DNA from: Flavonifractor sp. AGMB03687
GTDB lineage: Bacteria; Bacillota; Clostridia; Oscillospirales; Oscillospiraceae
DNA length: 64,000 bases
Direction: 5' to 3'
NCBI RefSeq assembly: GCF_017811815.1
Contig: NZ_JADKZI010000003.1
Location: 405,549 to 469,548, forward strand
Made by a program: the position numbers and the translations under genes. Below the pieces are notes generated by a model. It saw only the letters and a program-made list of their open reading frames with translations. It had not been told where the DNA came from and made no database searches. Shown here one piece after another: positions 31,516 to 40,700 of the stretch (the first letter of the stretch is position 1; each line of letters opens with the position of its first letter).

Positions 31516-31893
31516 TCAATACAATTCCCACCAATAGTCAAACACCTTACGATATCGATTCCCTTTGCCTGACAGGCCGCAATATTTACGAACCTTGCGA
31601 TTGGCCTTCCGTTTCAGATACTGCTGCCGACTGCTGGATTTCATATACTTGATGTGCAGGCTGGAATGAAGCAGCGTCGTCTTCTCTTCATAATCTCCGA
31701 TGATATACCCTATGTTTGGCGCATATCCGCTGTGTTGAATAAGAAACAGAAGTCGATCATCGTGTCTGACCCTTTGTATGCGCCGGTATTGCCTGCCAGT
31801 CTGACGTCCACCCGAGGTCTGGCACAGCCGCGCATCTTTTTCAGATACCTTCAGGATTTCGGTAATCCGATTGTTTAACTCTTGCTCTGTCAT
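31516..31893 (-). CDS. Basic hypothetical protein
   Basis: Not recognised. 125 residues from the ATG at 31893 behind AGGAAGG. Very basic C-terminus (QYLKRKANRKVRKYCGLSGK), consistent with nucleic-acid binding. The N-terminus TEQELNNRITEILKVSEKDA is helical. It follows a 119-residue gene on the same strand after 92 bases. Confidence 0.55.
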   Translation of the reverse strand: MTEQELNNRITEILKVSEKDARLCQTSGGRQTGRQYRRIQRVRHDDRLLFLIQHSGYAPNIGYIIGDYEEKTTLLHSSLHIKYMKSSSRQQYLKRKANRKVRKYCGLSGKGNRYRKVFDYWWELY

Positions 31894-31985
31894 AGGCCTT
31901 CCTACTCTGTACAGTCCGGGAAATCGGGTTAACTCCATGCCAGGAGCCGCGCTTTTGGGCGTAAAATTCCCGCTGCGCCTTCTTG

Positions 31986-32345
31986 CTACGCTTGTTCAGT
32001 GGTACGAACTGCAGCACAGTCTGTCACTTCCTTCTCATCATGCGATTTTCGGTTCCCCCAAATGGCACGGCAGGCATCCAGATAGTCTGTATAGCCGAGC
32101 AGCATCATTTTATCTGGTAATTCTTTCAGCGCTGCAAGGAAACGCTCCTGATCCCGCTTTCGTACATGGCAGAAGATGACCCGGTATGGAGAATCATCCC
32201 GCGCATATTCCTCTCGAAAATGGACCCGCACCTGGTGTTTGATAAAAAGCTGGTCAGCCAAATACGCATCTGTATCCATGTATGCGTAGTAAGCATTCAG
32301 CAGTGAGAACCGCTCAATATCCTGATAAAAGTCTGTTTGTTTCAA
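31986..32345 (-). CDS. Hypothetical protein
   Basis: Not recognised. 119 residues if begun at the TTG at 32345, supported by AGGAGG six bases upstream; the frame extends nine codons further without a site. Aromatic helices (DFYQDIERFSLLNAYYAYMD) and a LPDKMMLLGYTDYLDACRAI stretch. Divergent from the HTH gene at 32471. Confidence 0.55.
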   Translation of the reverse strand: MKQTDFYQDIERFSLLNAYYAYMDTDAYLADQLFIKHQVRVHFREEYARDDSPYRVIFCHVRKRDQERFLAALKELPDKMMLLGYTDYLDACRAIWGNRKSHDEKEVTDCAAVRTTEQA

Positions 32346-32470
32346 CGAACGCCTCCTATATGACAATCTCATTACAAATGTTCAAAATCGCTTGCCATTC
32401 CGAAATATATCGGGTATTCTGAAATACTCCGCTGCGGCGGAAATCATCCTGATGAATGGAGGCGATCCAT

Positions 32471-32809
32471 ATGTCCATGATTCAGTTTCCCGTGATCGAT
32501 CCTGTGGCCACCGGAGCAAATATTTGCCGGCTCCGGAAGGATCGCGGCATGACAGTCCGAGATCTCCAGCACTATTTCGGATTTGAGGAGCCGCAGGCCA
32601 TCTACAAATGGCAGCGAGGGCAGAGTCTTCCCAGCGTAGATAATCTCTACGCACTGAGCGCTTTGCTCCAGGTGCCAATGAACGAAATCATCATCCCCAC
32701 TTCTCATATCGTCTCTTTCGAGCAGCAGGCAGCCGTCTGCTGCTCAGGTCATTTTATCCGAGAATTTCTTCAGGTGCAGTGGGCATGGCAGGACTTCAAA
32801 ACCGCTTAG
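32471..32809 (+). CDS. XRE-family HTH regulator
   Basis: 112 residues from the ATG at 32471 (ATGGAGGCGATCC upstream). GANICRLRKDRGMTVRDLQH and FEEPQAIYKWQRGQSLPSVD match the HTH of the Cro/C1 group that pairs small regulators with element genes. It probably controls the divergent 32345-31516 genes. Confidence 0.8.
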   Translation: MSMIQFPVIDPVATGANICRLRKDRGMTVRDLQHYFGFEEPQAIYKWQRGQSLPSVDNLYALSALLQVPMNEIIIPTSHIVSFEQQAAVCCSGHFIREFLQVQWAWQDFKTA

Positions 32810-33172
32810 ACCCTTATCCACTTGTCCAACCTGGGGCCCACCGCGACCCAACTGAGTCACAGGCCTCCCCCAGGTGAGCAAGCGACTTGAAAAAAGATTT
32901 TCACATCATTACTATGTGTACCAAGGGAGCGTAAGATTGAATTCTGCATTTAAGGGTAAACGTGTGGAAGAAATGGCTGCAGTGCGCTGAACGCAGAGGG
33001 AAACGCCTGGCGTTCCTTTCATCATGAGTTATGAGCTCATTTCACATTCATGCAAATGCTGTCCATAATCTGCCGGAGTTGCGCAGCCTCATAATTCATC
33101 TGCGCCTGAACCGATCATCACGACCTATCCATTCTGCCACGCCCACCACACCCAAAGGTGTGGTTCGGAAAG
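32810..33172. other. Non-coding region with inverted repeats
   Basis: About 360 bases with no gene I can support. Inverted repeats are AACGCC-T-GGCGTT (33002-33014) and CCACACC-CAAA-GGTGTGG (33146-33163). Confidence 0.5.
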
Positions 33173-33814
33173 TTATGCAACTGCCGTCTTTTCAATGAAG
33201 TCGTTGAGGATCTCCTCAAAGCTTTCGTTGATATCGAAAGGAGCTTCGTAGGCCACCTCGGTATTGACCAGGCACTTATCCAAAGCCATGGAGATCTCGT
33301 CTGCCTTCTTGCTCAGCGCCGTGGCCATTCCCCGGATCTTATACCGGTCGAAGTCGATGGTGGTGACCTGGGTAGCGTCACACCGATAAGAAACCTGGTT
33401 GCCCTCACCATTGAAGCGGAATCCGGATCCGCCGCCGGCGATGGTCTTTTCGCTGTTGCGGAGCGTGGTCATATGTCGGAAAACTTCGGCCAGTTCCTGG
33501 CGCTGCCGGTTCAGGCCGACCTCGCTGTCCATATCCAGATCCAGTCCGCTCTTGGCCGCATGAATGGCTTTGCTCAGATTCTCCCGCTCCTCCATCAAAA
33601 GCATGATGAAGGCCGCCACTTCGTTGGCGTGCCCGGCATACTCGCTGGGCGCAGTCTCCTCCACCACGGCATCCAGAGCATCCGACATGACCTTACTGCG
33701 CAGATGGGTGGTTTTGACTTTGACAATGTTGCGCCGGTCCTGCAGGATGCTGGTGGCCTCACACATCAGGTTTTTGAGTTTGTTTTGAAAACGGAATGCA
33801 TCTTTCATGTTCAT
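33173..33814 (-). CDS. Hypothetical protein of the transfer region
   Basis: 213 residues from the ATG at 33814 with GGAGG ten bases upstream. Helical: KDAFRFQNKLKNLMCEATSI, AFIMLLMEERENLSKAIHAA. No membrane segment and no recognised domain. It is the last gene of the minus-strand secretion-system set (36401-33173), so may be an accessory transfer factor. Confidence 0.65.
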   Translation of the reverse strand: MNMKDAFRFQNKLKNLMCEATSILQDRRNIVKVKTTHLRSKVMSDALDAVVEETAPSEYAGHANEVAAFIMLLMEERENLSKAIHAAKSGLDLDMDSEVGLNRQRQELAEVFRHMTTLRNSEKTIAGGGSGFRFNGEGNQVSYRCDATQVTTIDFDRYKIRGMATALSKKADEISMALDKCLVNTEVAYEAPFDINESFEEILNDFIEKTAVA

Positions 33815-33866
33815 AGTGCATACCTCCTTGAACAACATCAGACTACTATTAACACCCAGAAGTGTT

Positions 33867-34010
33867 TCACCCGTTGCTCCAATCGTACTGCATCTGCACT
33901 CGATTGTCATTGAACTGCTGGTTGAATCGCTCCCTCTCAGTATCAAAATAAACCTGCCTTTGAAGTGTCTCAATCTCTGTTGTTGAAAGATCGATCTTGG
34001 CGTAAATCAT
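33867..34010 (-). CDS. 47-residue hypothetical protein
   Basis: ATG at 34010, 9 bases after the stop of the upstream transfer gene, ending TGA at 33867. The product starts MIYAKIDLSTTEIETLQRQV and is helical and charged. Position in a co-directed operon supports it, but no clear ribosome site is seen. Confidence 0.45.
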   Translation of the reverse strand: MIYAKIDLSTTEIETLQRQVYFDTERERFNQQFNDNRVQMQYDWSNG

Positions 34011-34018
34011 AGTACTAG

Positions 34019-35113
34019 TTAAAACGATGGTCTAGGCTGAGCATACTGCTTGTACCAGCTTTCGCCATCGACCGTCTGCACAGTTTCATAAGGGCCGGTG
34101 GGAGCCATGTACTGATTTGCGTTATACATGGCAAATTGCCGCTCTGTACCGCCGGCAGGTGTTTCATACCCTGTGATTCTGCCTCCGCCAATTTCCACAT
34201 CGCGGAAGGTCGGAGGTTCAGTGGGAATGGGGCCTGTCTCGGGTACTGAGCCGGCCGAAGTATAGGGGCTACCGACATCCACATCGGTATTACCCAAAAT
34301 CGGAGGCTTGCCAGGAACACATCCGCCGTTTCCTTCTTGGGGCACTTGCGCACCTGCGGCGGCGCCGCCAGTAAGCGTCACGGTATCCTGGTCTTCTCCG
34401 TCCATTGCGGAAACAACTTCATTTCCAACAACCGCTCCGGCAGCAGTCGATACAGGGTCGCCTGCGCCAACCGGAGCACCCGAATAGCCGAGATAGCTTG
34501 TAAGTGCCTGAGCAGCTTTCTCTCCTTTAATGGAGCCAACAGAGGAGATATCTCCCGTAGCTACTGCGCCAATGACACTGTTGGCAAATTTGCCACCCGA
34601 TGCCATGCTAGAACCAAACATCGCCCCGCCAATTACACTTCCAACGCCTCCGGCTGTTCCCGTTGCGCTGCTTGCTGCGGCATTGCCTGCCGCACGTTTT
34701 GCAACTGCAAGCAGACCACCGCCGGAACCGGAGAAAGCCTGCCCTGCGGCTTGGTGCGTGGTGCTTGAACCAGAAGCATGATTCCTATTGAAAATGTTGC
34801 CCACCGCTCCGCCAAGTCCGCCGACTGCTGAGCCAACCGCCCTGCCGGCAATGAGCAGTTCACCCAGCATACTTCCACCGGTTCGGCCGACATTGATCCC
34901 AAGTGCAGCCAGAAAACTATCGATTTTCTGACTGATTTTCAGGAATGCCACAGCACACAAAAACCAGATAAAAATATTGCCGGCCACCGCTTCATTGCTG
35001 GATGCCGCAATGGCACTTTCTACCTCCGATTCATCCAAGGCCAATGCCGGCGTGCAGCACATAAGCAGCAACATCAGGACAGCAATTCCTGCTGTCCAAG
35101 TTCTCTTGCGCAT
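34019..35113 (-). CDS. Membrane-associated conjugation protein (TrbL-like, Gly/Ala-rich)
   Basis: 364 residues behind AGGAGGTAACA. A signal peptide (GIAVLMLLLMCCTPALA) and one or two membrane segments (IFIWFLCAVAFLKI; GELLIAGRAVGSAVGGLGGA) are followed by a long Gly/Ala/Ser-rich region and a proline-rich tail. This is the layout of the large low-complexity conjugation proteins next to VirB6 homologues in Tn1549-type systems. Its direct role is not known. Confidence 0.72.
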   Translation of the reverse strand: MRKRTWTAGIAVLMLLLMCCTPALALDESEVESAIAASSNEAVAGNIFIWFLCAVAFLKISQKIDSFLAALGINVGRTGGSMLGELLIAGRAVGSAVGGLGGAVGNIFNRNHASGSSTTHQAAGQAFSGSGGGLLAVAKRAAGNAAASSATGTAGGVGSVIGGAMFGSSMASGGKFANSVIGAVATGDISSVGSIKGEKAAQALTSYLGYSGAPVGAGDPVSTAAGAVVGNEVVSAMDGEDQDTVTLTGGAAAGAQVPQEGNGGCVPGKPPILGNTDVDVGSPYTSAGSVPETGPIPTEPPTFRDVEIGGGRITGYETPAGGTERQFAMYNANQYMAPTGPYETVQTVDGESWYKQYAQPRPSF

Positions 35114-35128
35114 TGTTACCTCCTATTC

Positions 35129-35839
35129 TCAGAGGGAGAGTGGATTGGCAATAAAGCCTCCGACCATGGACACAAACAGGCGAAGACACCATGCATTCAT
35201 CACCAGGAGAAACAGTTGGCCGCCGAGCATTCTCCCCCATGCGCTAAAGATATTGGAAGTACTCTCTGATGCTCCTGTCGCAAACGCCATGGGTGCAGTA
35301 TAGATCAGGACACCGACCATGATATACCGTTCCGCCGCCTCAAATAGAAGTTTGATGTAGTTCCACGCCACAATAATTGTGAGGATCAACACGATAAGGC
35401 TAACAGATCCGGAAGCCAGTGCGCCGACTATGACCGTCAGCACGCTGGCAAAACTCGCAAACTCAATCGGTGGAAGCGATGCATCCACGATCCAGGAGTA
35501 CGGGGTACCGGCAATGGTCAGAATCAACGCCACGATCTGATCTGAATAATACGCCAGGAGTATAAATAGGACTGACCGAAGGAGCAATTTACCGGGATCC
35601 TCCGCACTGAGGCCGATACCTGCTCCATAGTTTTTGAACAGCTGCCAAACCAGGTTGAGGAGAATAAAGCCAATGGCAATCGCCACAAATATCTCGTACA
35701 TGGTCTCTGCAGCCGGGAAATATCGGATGAATACGGACATATCGCAGCCCAATGCACCCAGAACTGATCCGGTGATCAGATCGAGTATATTCATGACCTG
35801 CTCAGCGATCCATCCGACAATACTATCAAGAATGCCCAT
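35129..35839 (-). CDS. VirB6/TrbL-like type IV secretion membrane protein
   Basis: 236 residues with six or more membrane segments (FVAIAIGFILLNLVWQLF; LLLRSVLFILLAYYSDQIVA; LTVIVGALASGSVSLIVLIL; WGRMLGGQLFLLVMNAW). Gene order (VirB2-like, tiny protein, this gene, Gly-rich protein) matches the inner-membrane channel part of Firmicute conjugation systems. It would form part of the DNA-transfer pore. Confidence 0.78.
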   Translation of the reverse strand: MGILDSIVGWIAEQVMNILDLITGSVLGALGCDMSVFIRYFPAAETMYEIFVAIAIGFILLNLVWQLFKNYGAGIGLSAEDPGKLLLRSVLFILLAYYSDQIVALILTIAGTPYSWIVDASLPPIEFASFASVLTVIVGALASGSVSLIVLILTIIVAWNYIKLLFEAAERYIMVGVLIYTAPMAFATGASESTSNIFSAWGRMLGGQLFLLVMNAWCLRLFVSMVGGFIANPLSL

Positions 35840-35860
35840 CTGAACACCTCCAGATAGTGG

Positions 35861-35977
35861 CTATCCCTCAAAATCCTTCAGATAATCCGGATTCAAGGGG
35901 ATGATACTGGCGGCGGTGAGACAAAGGGCGATTCCCGCTACGATGCCGCCAATCAGGTAAACGATGTTCTTCTTCAT
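35861..35977 (-). CDS. 38-residue membrane peptide
   Basis: From the ATG at 35977 (GGAGCAACAC). One membrane segment, IVYLIGGIVAGIALCLTAASI. It sits between the VirB2- and VirB6-like genes with tight spacing, as small Maff2-like peptides do in related elements. Confidence 0.7.
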   Translation of the reverse strand: MKKNIVYLIGGIVAGIALCLTAASIIPLNPDYLKDFEG

Positions 35978-36005
35978 GTGTTGCTCCTTTCCCTTCGTGT
36001 TGTTT

Positions 36006-36401
36006 TCAGCTGGGTGTCCACGTGCCGCCGGAGAAGAAGGGGGTGACATAGGCCATGATGAAGCCCAAGCCGTTCAAAATGGCCCAAGTGATAATAATGC
36101 GCTTCAGCCAGGCACGAGACTCATCGACTGTGCGTCCGGACTTGGAGAAATTCATGAGCAGCAGTGCGATGCTGGCCGTGACAATTGCGGCAATCGTTGA
36201 GATTCCGAGGATCTGGGTATAGACATCCTGCATGATCTCACTTGCTTTCGACCAGATGGTTTCACCGGCGGCATGTGCCTGGAGGGGAGTCATGGCCAAC
36301 GCTGTGGGGATCAAAAAGGCAGTATAGAGCATTCTGCCCTTGTCAATTCTCCGGATCTTCCCCCGAAGTTTCTGCCCAGCGAGTTTGATATTGCTGTGCA
36401 T
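36006..36401 (-). CDS. VirB2/TrbC-like pilin-type transfer protein
   Basis: 131 residues from the ATG at 36401, behind AAGGAGG. Signal segment MLYTAFLIPTALAMTPLQAH with an A-H-A cleavage motif and two later hydrophobic helices (ISTIAAIVTASIALLLMNF; IIITWAILNGLGFIMAY) give the VirB2-type hairpin. First gene of the secretion set. Confidence 0.75.
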   Translation of the reverse strand: MHSNIKLAGQKLRGKIRRIDKGRMLYTAFLIPTALAMTPLQAHAAGETIWSKASEIMQDVYTQILGISTIAAIVTASIALLLMNFSKSGRTVDESRAWLKRIIITWAILNGLGFIMAYVTPFFSGGTWTPS

Positions 36402-36499
36402 AGTGTTGTTTTCCTCCTTATGCATAATCTAAAAAATGCAACGAGCCCGAGGTGGAAGCATGACAGTGCGATCCGCTTTCTCCCCGAGCTCATTCCCAA

Positions 36500-36526
36500 C
36501 AAAAAAACCGCCCGTGAAGGGCGGTA
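36500..36526 (-). terminator. Terminator of the ArpU-like gene operon
   Basis: On the minus strand ACCGCCC-ttcac-GGGCGGT followed by seven T. Confidence 0.82.
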
Positions 36527-36622
36527 ATGTCAGTATGCATTTTTCGACGATGAAATCATATCATAGAACAACTATAATAGCAATTCAAGAACAAAACAAC
36601 TTTCCTACAAAAAAAGTCTAAG

Positions 36623-37243
36623 TCACTCAGGCAAGAATTGCTTGATGATTTCAATACAGTCTCTGGCTGTGTAACCCCAAAGAATCCGATCCAGCGCGCG
36701 AATCGCTGCATTCAGGTAGTTGTGGTACGATGCGATTGACATAGGAAATCCCCTGGCATCCAGCACTTGCAGGATGTCTTCGCGTCGTTTGGGTTTGCTC
36801 TTGGTGAAGTAAGTCTCATAAAGGATCTGATACATGAGCTCCCCACGATCAGGATCTTGACGCACCGCTTCAAGTGCGGTGTTGATGATATCCAGCATGG
36901 TCTTGCTGCGGATAACACTCTTGGCGTGGCTCTCGAGCTTTGTATTGCTGAGGTCAATGCCGGCAAGTTCCGCATTGACCTCCAGGGTTGACAGTCTGGT
37001 ACCGTGTTCCATTTCCATTCTCAGATTCAATTCAGATTCTGAAATGAAAACAGAATAGGCAACGCGGCGATATTGCTTCAACAGGAACTTGGTATTGTGG
37101 AAATTGTCCACCCGCTGTTTCTGGGCCGCTTTTCCCTCGAGTTTTTCCACACCAGCGTGCAGCGCTGTGGATATTTCGTCCTTCACAAGCTCCTTTTCAA
37201 GTCCTAACGCCGGACGCATAGACCTTTTTTCTTTTGGCGGCAT
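36623..37243 (-). CDS. Putative sigma-like (ArpU/region-4 type) regulator
   Basis: 206 residues behind GGAGGG. The N-terminal 60 residues are charged (VEKLEGKAAQKQRVDNFHNT). The C-terminus has a helix-turn-helix with sigma-region-4 character: SKPKRREDILQVLDARGFPM followed by SIASYHNYLNAAIRALDRI. Similar proteins regulate late or transfer genes in phages and integrative elements. It is three bases downstream of a truncated replication-type gene. Confidence 0.6.
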   Translation of the reverse strand: MPPKEKRSMRPALGLEKELVKDEISTALHAGVEKLEGKAAQKQRVDNFHNTKFLLKQYRRVAYSVFISESELNLRMEMEHGTRLSTLEVNAELAGIDLSNTKLESHAKSVIRSKTMLDIINTALEAVRQDPDRGELMYQILYETYFTKSKPKRREDILQVLDARGFPMSIASYHNYLNAAIRALDRILWGYTARDCIEIIKQFLPE

Positions 37244-37246
37244 AGT

Positions 37247-37705
37247 TCAGATTCCCTCCTTCGTCTTCCGGTGTTTCGGTGGTCCGCGATAAAGCCCGGC
37301 CTCTAGTTCAGACTCCTCCCAGTCTAAGGAACTGTAGAAGATTAAGGGAACTGGCCGAGCAAAAAAAGAACTGGGTGGTACTTGAAACACCTGAATTTTC
37401 AGGGTTCTCGCCCCAGGTGAGACAGCTTTTTCGCTTGGGACGCCAGTCTGAACATCTACCAGGATGTTCCGGTCAGATTCCAGTTGGCCAGTTGCCTTGG
37501 CTATGCCCAGGATCTCTCCCAGTTTTTGGATTTGCAGTTTTTCGCAATCTTCACCATAGATCATCTCGCGAAAGCTGCATGGAGAAATAATAGAGCCGCG
37601 TGAACTGGAAAAGCTCACGCGGCTGATAAGTCCGGCCTCTTCGATTTTTAAGATGAATCGCCCGACTCTCGATTTCGACCATCCCCAACGCTTTGCAAGG
37701 TACGA
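37247..37705 (-). pseudogene. 5'-truncated wHTH replication-organiser-like gene
   Basis: The stop is at 37247 and the coding signal runs back to about 37705, where it collides head-on with the helicase gene. YLAKRWGWSKSRVGRFILKI and EEAGLISRVSFSSSRGSIIS form a winged helix typical of phage/element replisome organisers. The first part and start codon are missing; further upstream the frame only runs antisense to the helicase gene. Confidence 0.65.
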
Positions 37706-40700
37706 ATATCGGATCACCGAGCTGCGGGATGACACCGTACAGCTTCTGCCCACCGGTATGGTGTATCCCATCTACCGGGCAGAGCGCAAAGAACAGTTCG
37801 AGCAGCTGCTTCGGGCAGATCGCCGCAATGCTTACTATACCGAGTTTCTTCCCATTGACCCGGACAAGGTAGATCAGGACTTGCGGGATGTATTGTCCCA
37901 TGGACTGATGGATGAAGCAGATAAAAAACAGGTTTCCACGCTGCTGCAATCCGGCAGGAGTAACAGCGAGATCGCCTACTGGCTGAGCAGAGCCTATTCC
38001 GGTGAGATCGAGACGCTGAATCTGGAGACCGGCGATATTGCCGATTACCGTACCACGGCACAGGGCATGGAGCTGGAAGTCCTGGACGCAGAGGAAAAGC
38101 GTCTGGCTGTGCTGTATTTCCGTTGGGATGAAGTTGCGCCTTTGCTGCGCGGGATGTATGCCCGTCAGCTGGATGGCTTTGGACAGGAACAGCCCCAACC
38201 GTCTGCCGAATCCCCGGCCTTCCATTCCGAGACCGTGGCCGTCTATCCGGGCGATAAGAACAATCTGCCTTATGATGTGGTGGTGGAACGGCTGCATATC
38301 GAGGAGCCGGAGCCACCAGCCCCTGTGACAGAGCCGGAGAAAACCTTTGAGGAAGTGCTGGACGAACACCCGGTTTCCATTCAGGTCAATGGCCAGTGGC
38401 AGACCTTCCCCAATGCCAAAGCTGCCGAGGAAGCCTCCTATGAGGAATACAAGGCCAACCTGCGCCGCAATGCACAAAACTTCCGTATTACCGATGAGCA
38501 TTTGGGCGAAGGCGGTCCGAAAGCCAAGTTCCAGGCAAATATCAATGCCATTCGTTTGCTGAAAGAGTTGGAAGCTGCCGGACAGCAGGCAAGCCCTGAA
38601 CAGCAGGAGGTTCTTTCCCGCTATGTGGGCTGGGGCGGTCTTTCTGATGCTTTTGACCCGGAGAAGCCGGCATGGGCTTCCGAGTATGCCCGGCTGAAAG
38701 AGCTGCTGACCCCGGAGGAATATGTCGCCGCCAGAAGCTCCACCCTAAACGCCCATTACACCAGCCCTACGGTCATTCAGGCCATCTATGAAGCGGTGGG
38801 GCGCATGGGCTTTGAGACCGGAAATATTCTGGAGCCATCTATGGGTGTGGGTAATTTCTTCGGTATGCTGCCGGAGGAAATGCGAAACAGCCGTCTGTAT
38901 GGCGTGGAGCTGGACCCGGTTTCCGGGCGCATCGCAAAGCAGCTCTATCCCAAGGCGGACATCACAGTAGGAGGCTTTGAGACCACTGACCGCCGTGACT
39001 TCTTTGACCTTGCCATCGGCAATGTACCTTTTGGTCAGTATCAGGTCAACGACAAAGCCTACAACAAGTTGAATTTCAGTATTCATAACTATTTTTTTGC
39101 CAAAGCACTGGACCAGGTGCGTCCCGGCGGTGTGGTAGCTTTTGTGACCTCTCGATATACCATGGACGCCAAGGATTCCACCGTGCGCCGATATCTTGCC
39201 CAGCGTGCTGAGCTGCTGGGAGCTATCCGTCTGCCTAATGACGCGTTCAAAAAGAATGCCGGTGCCGAGGTGGTATCGGACATCATCTTCTTCCAAAAGC
39301 GGGACCACCCGTTGGACATCGTGCCGGAATGGACCCAGACCGGACAGACGGAGGACGGGTTTACCATCAACCGGTATTTTATCGACCATCCGGAAATGGT
39401 GCTGGGCAGACAGGAGCCGGTAAGCACTGCACATGGTATGGACTACACCGTGAACCCCATCGAGGGACTGAAGCTTTCCGACCAGCTGCATGATGCTGTG
39501 AAGTACATTCATGGCACTTATCAGGAGGCAGAGCTGCCGGAGCTGGGCGAAGGCGAAGCCATTGACACCTTCATTCCTGCCGATCCTAATGTGAAGAACT
39601 ATTCCTATGCCATTGTAGACGGGCAGGTGTACTACCGGGAAAACAGCCGCATGGTGCGCCCGGATCTCAACACCACCGCAGAAGCCCGCGTAAAAGGTCT
39701 TGTGGGACTGCGTGATTGTGTGCAGGAACTGATCGACCTTCAGATGGATGCAGCGGTTCCGGACAGCACCATTACCCAAAAGCAGGCGGAACTGAACAGC
39801 CTGTATGACAGCTTTTCTGAAAAATATGGCCTTATCAATGACCGTGCAAACCGACTGGCCTATGCAGATGATTCTTCCTATTACCTGCTCTGTGCGCTGG
39901 AAGTCATCGACGAGGACGGAAAGCTGGAACGCAAGGCGGATATGTTCACCAAACGGACCATCAAGCCCCATCAGGCGGTGGCTGTGGTGGATACAGCAAG
40001 CGAAGCACTGGCGGTGTCTATCTCGGAAAAAGCCTGCGTGAATATGAGCTATATGAGCCAGCTTACCGGAAAAACAAAAGAAGAACTGGCCGGAGAGCTG
40101 CAAGGCGTAATCTTCCGTGTACCGGGACAGTTGGAGAAAGACGGCACACCCCATTATGTGACTGCTGATGAATACCTTTCCGGCAATGTACGCCGCAAAC
40201 TGCGTCAGGCGCAGCGGGCGGCACAGCAGGACCCGGTTTATGCAGTCAATGTGGAAGCTCTTACCGCCGCCCAGCCCAAAGACCTGGATGCGTCGGAGAT
40301 CGAGGTGCGTCTGGGCGCTACCTGGATCGACAAAGAGTACATCCAGCAGTTTATGTACGAGACCTTCAACACCCCGTTTTATCTCCAGCGCAGTATCGAG
40401 GTCAACTATTCGTCCTTTACCGCTGAATGGCAGATCAAGGGGAAATCTTCTGTATCTTACAACGATGTGGCAGCCTACACCACCTACGGAACCAGCCGTG
40501 CCAACGCCTACAAGATTTTGGAGGACAGCCTGAATCTGCGAGATGTCCGTATCTATGACACCATAGAGGACGCAGACGGAAAAGAGCGCCGCATGCTGAA
40601 CGCCAAGGAGACCACCCTGGCTGCTCAAAAACAGCAGGCGATCCGGGAAGCCTTTAGGGACTGGATCTGGAGAGACCCGGAGCGCCGCCAGACTTTGGTG

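Noticed and set aside
33060..33130. 20-codon minus-strand peptide in the gap after the HTH gene
   Set aside because: No ribosome site and too short to judge.
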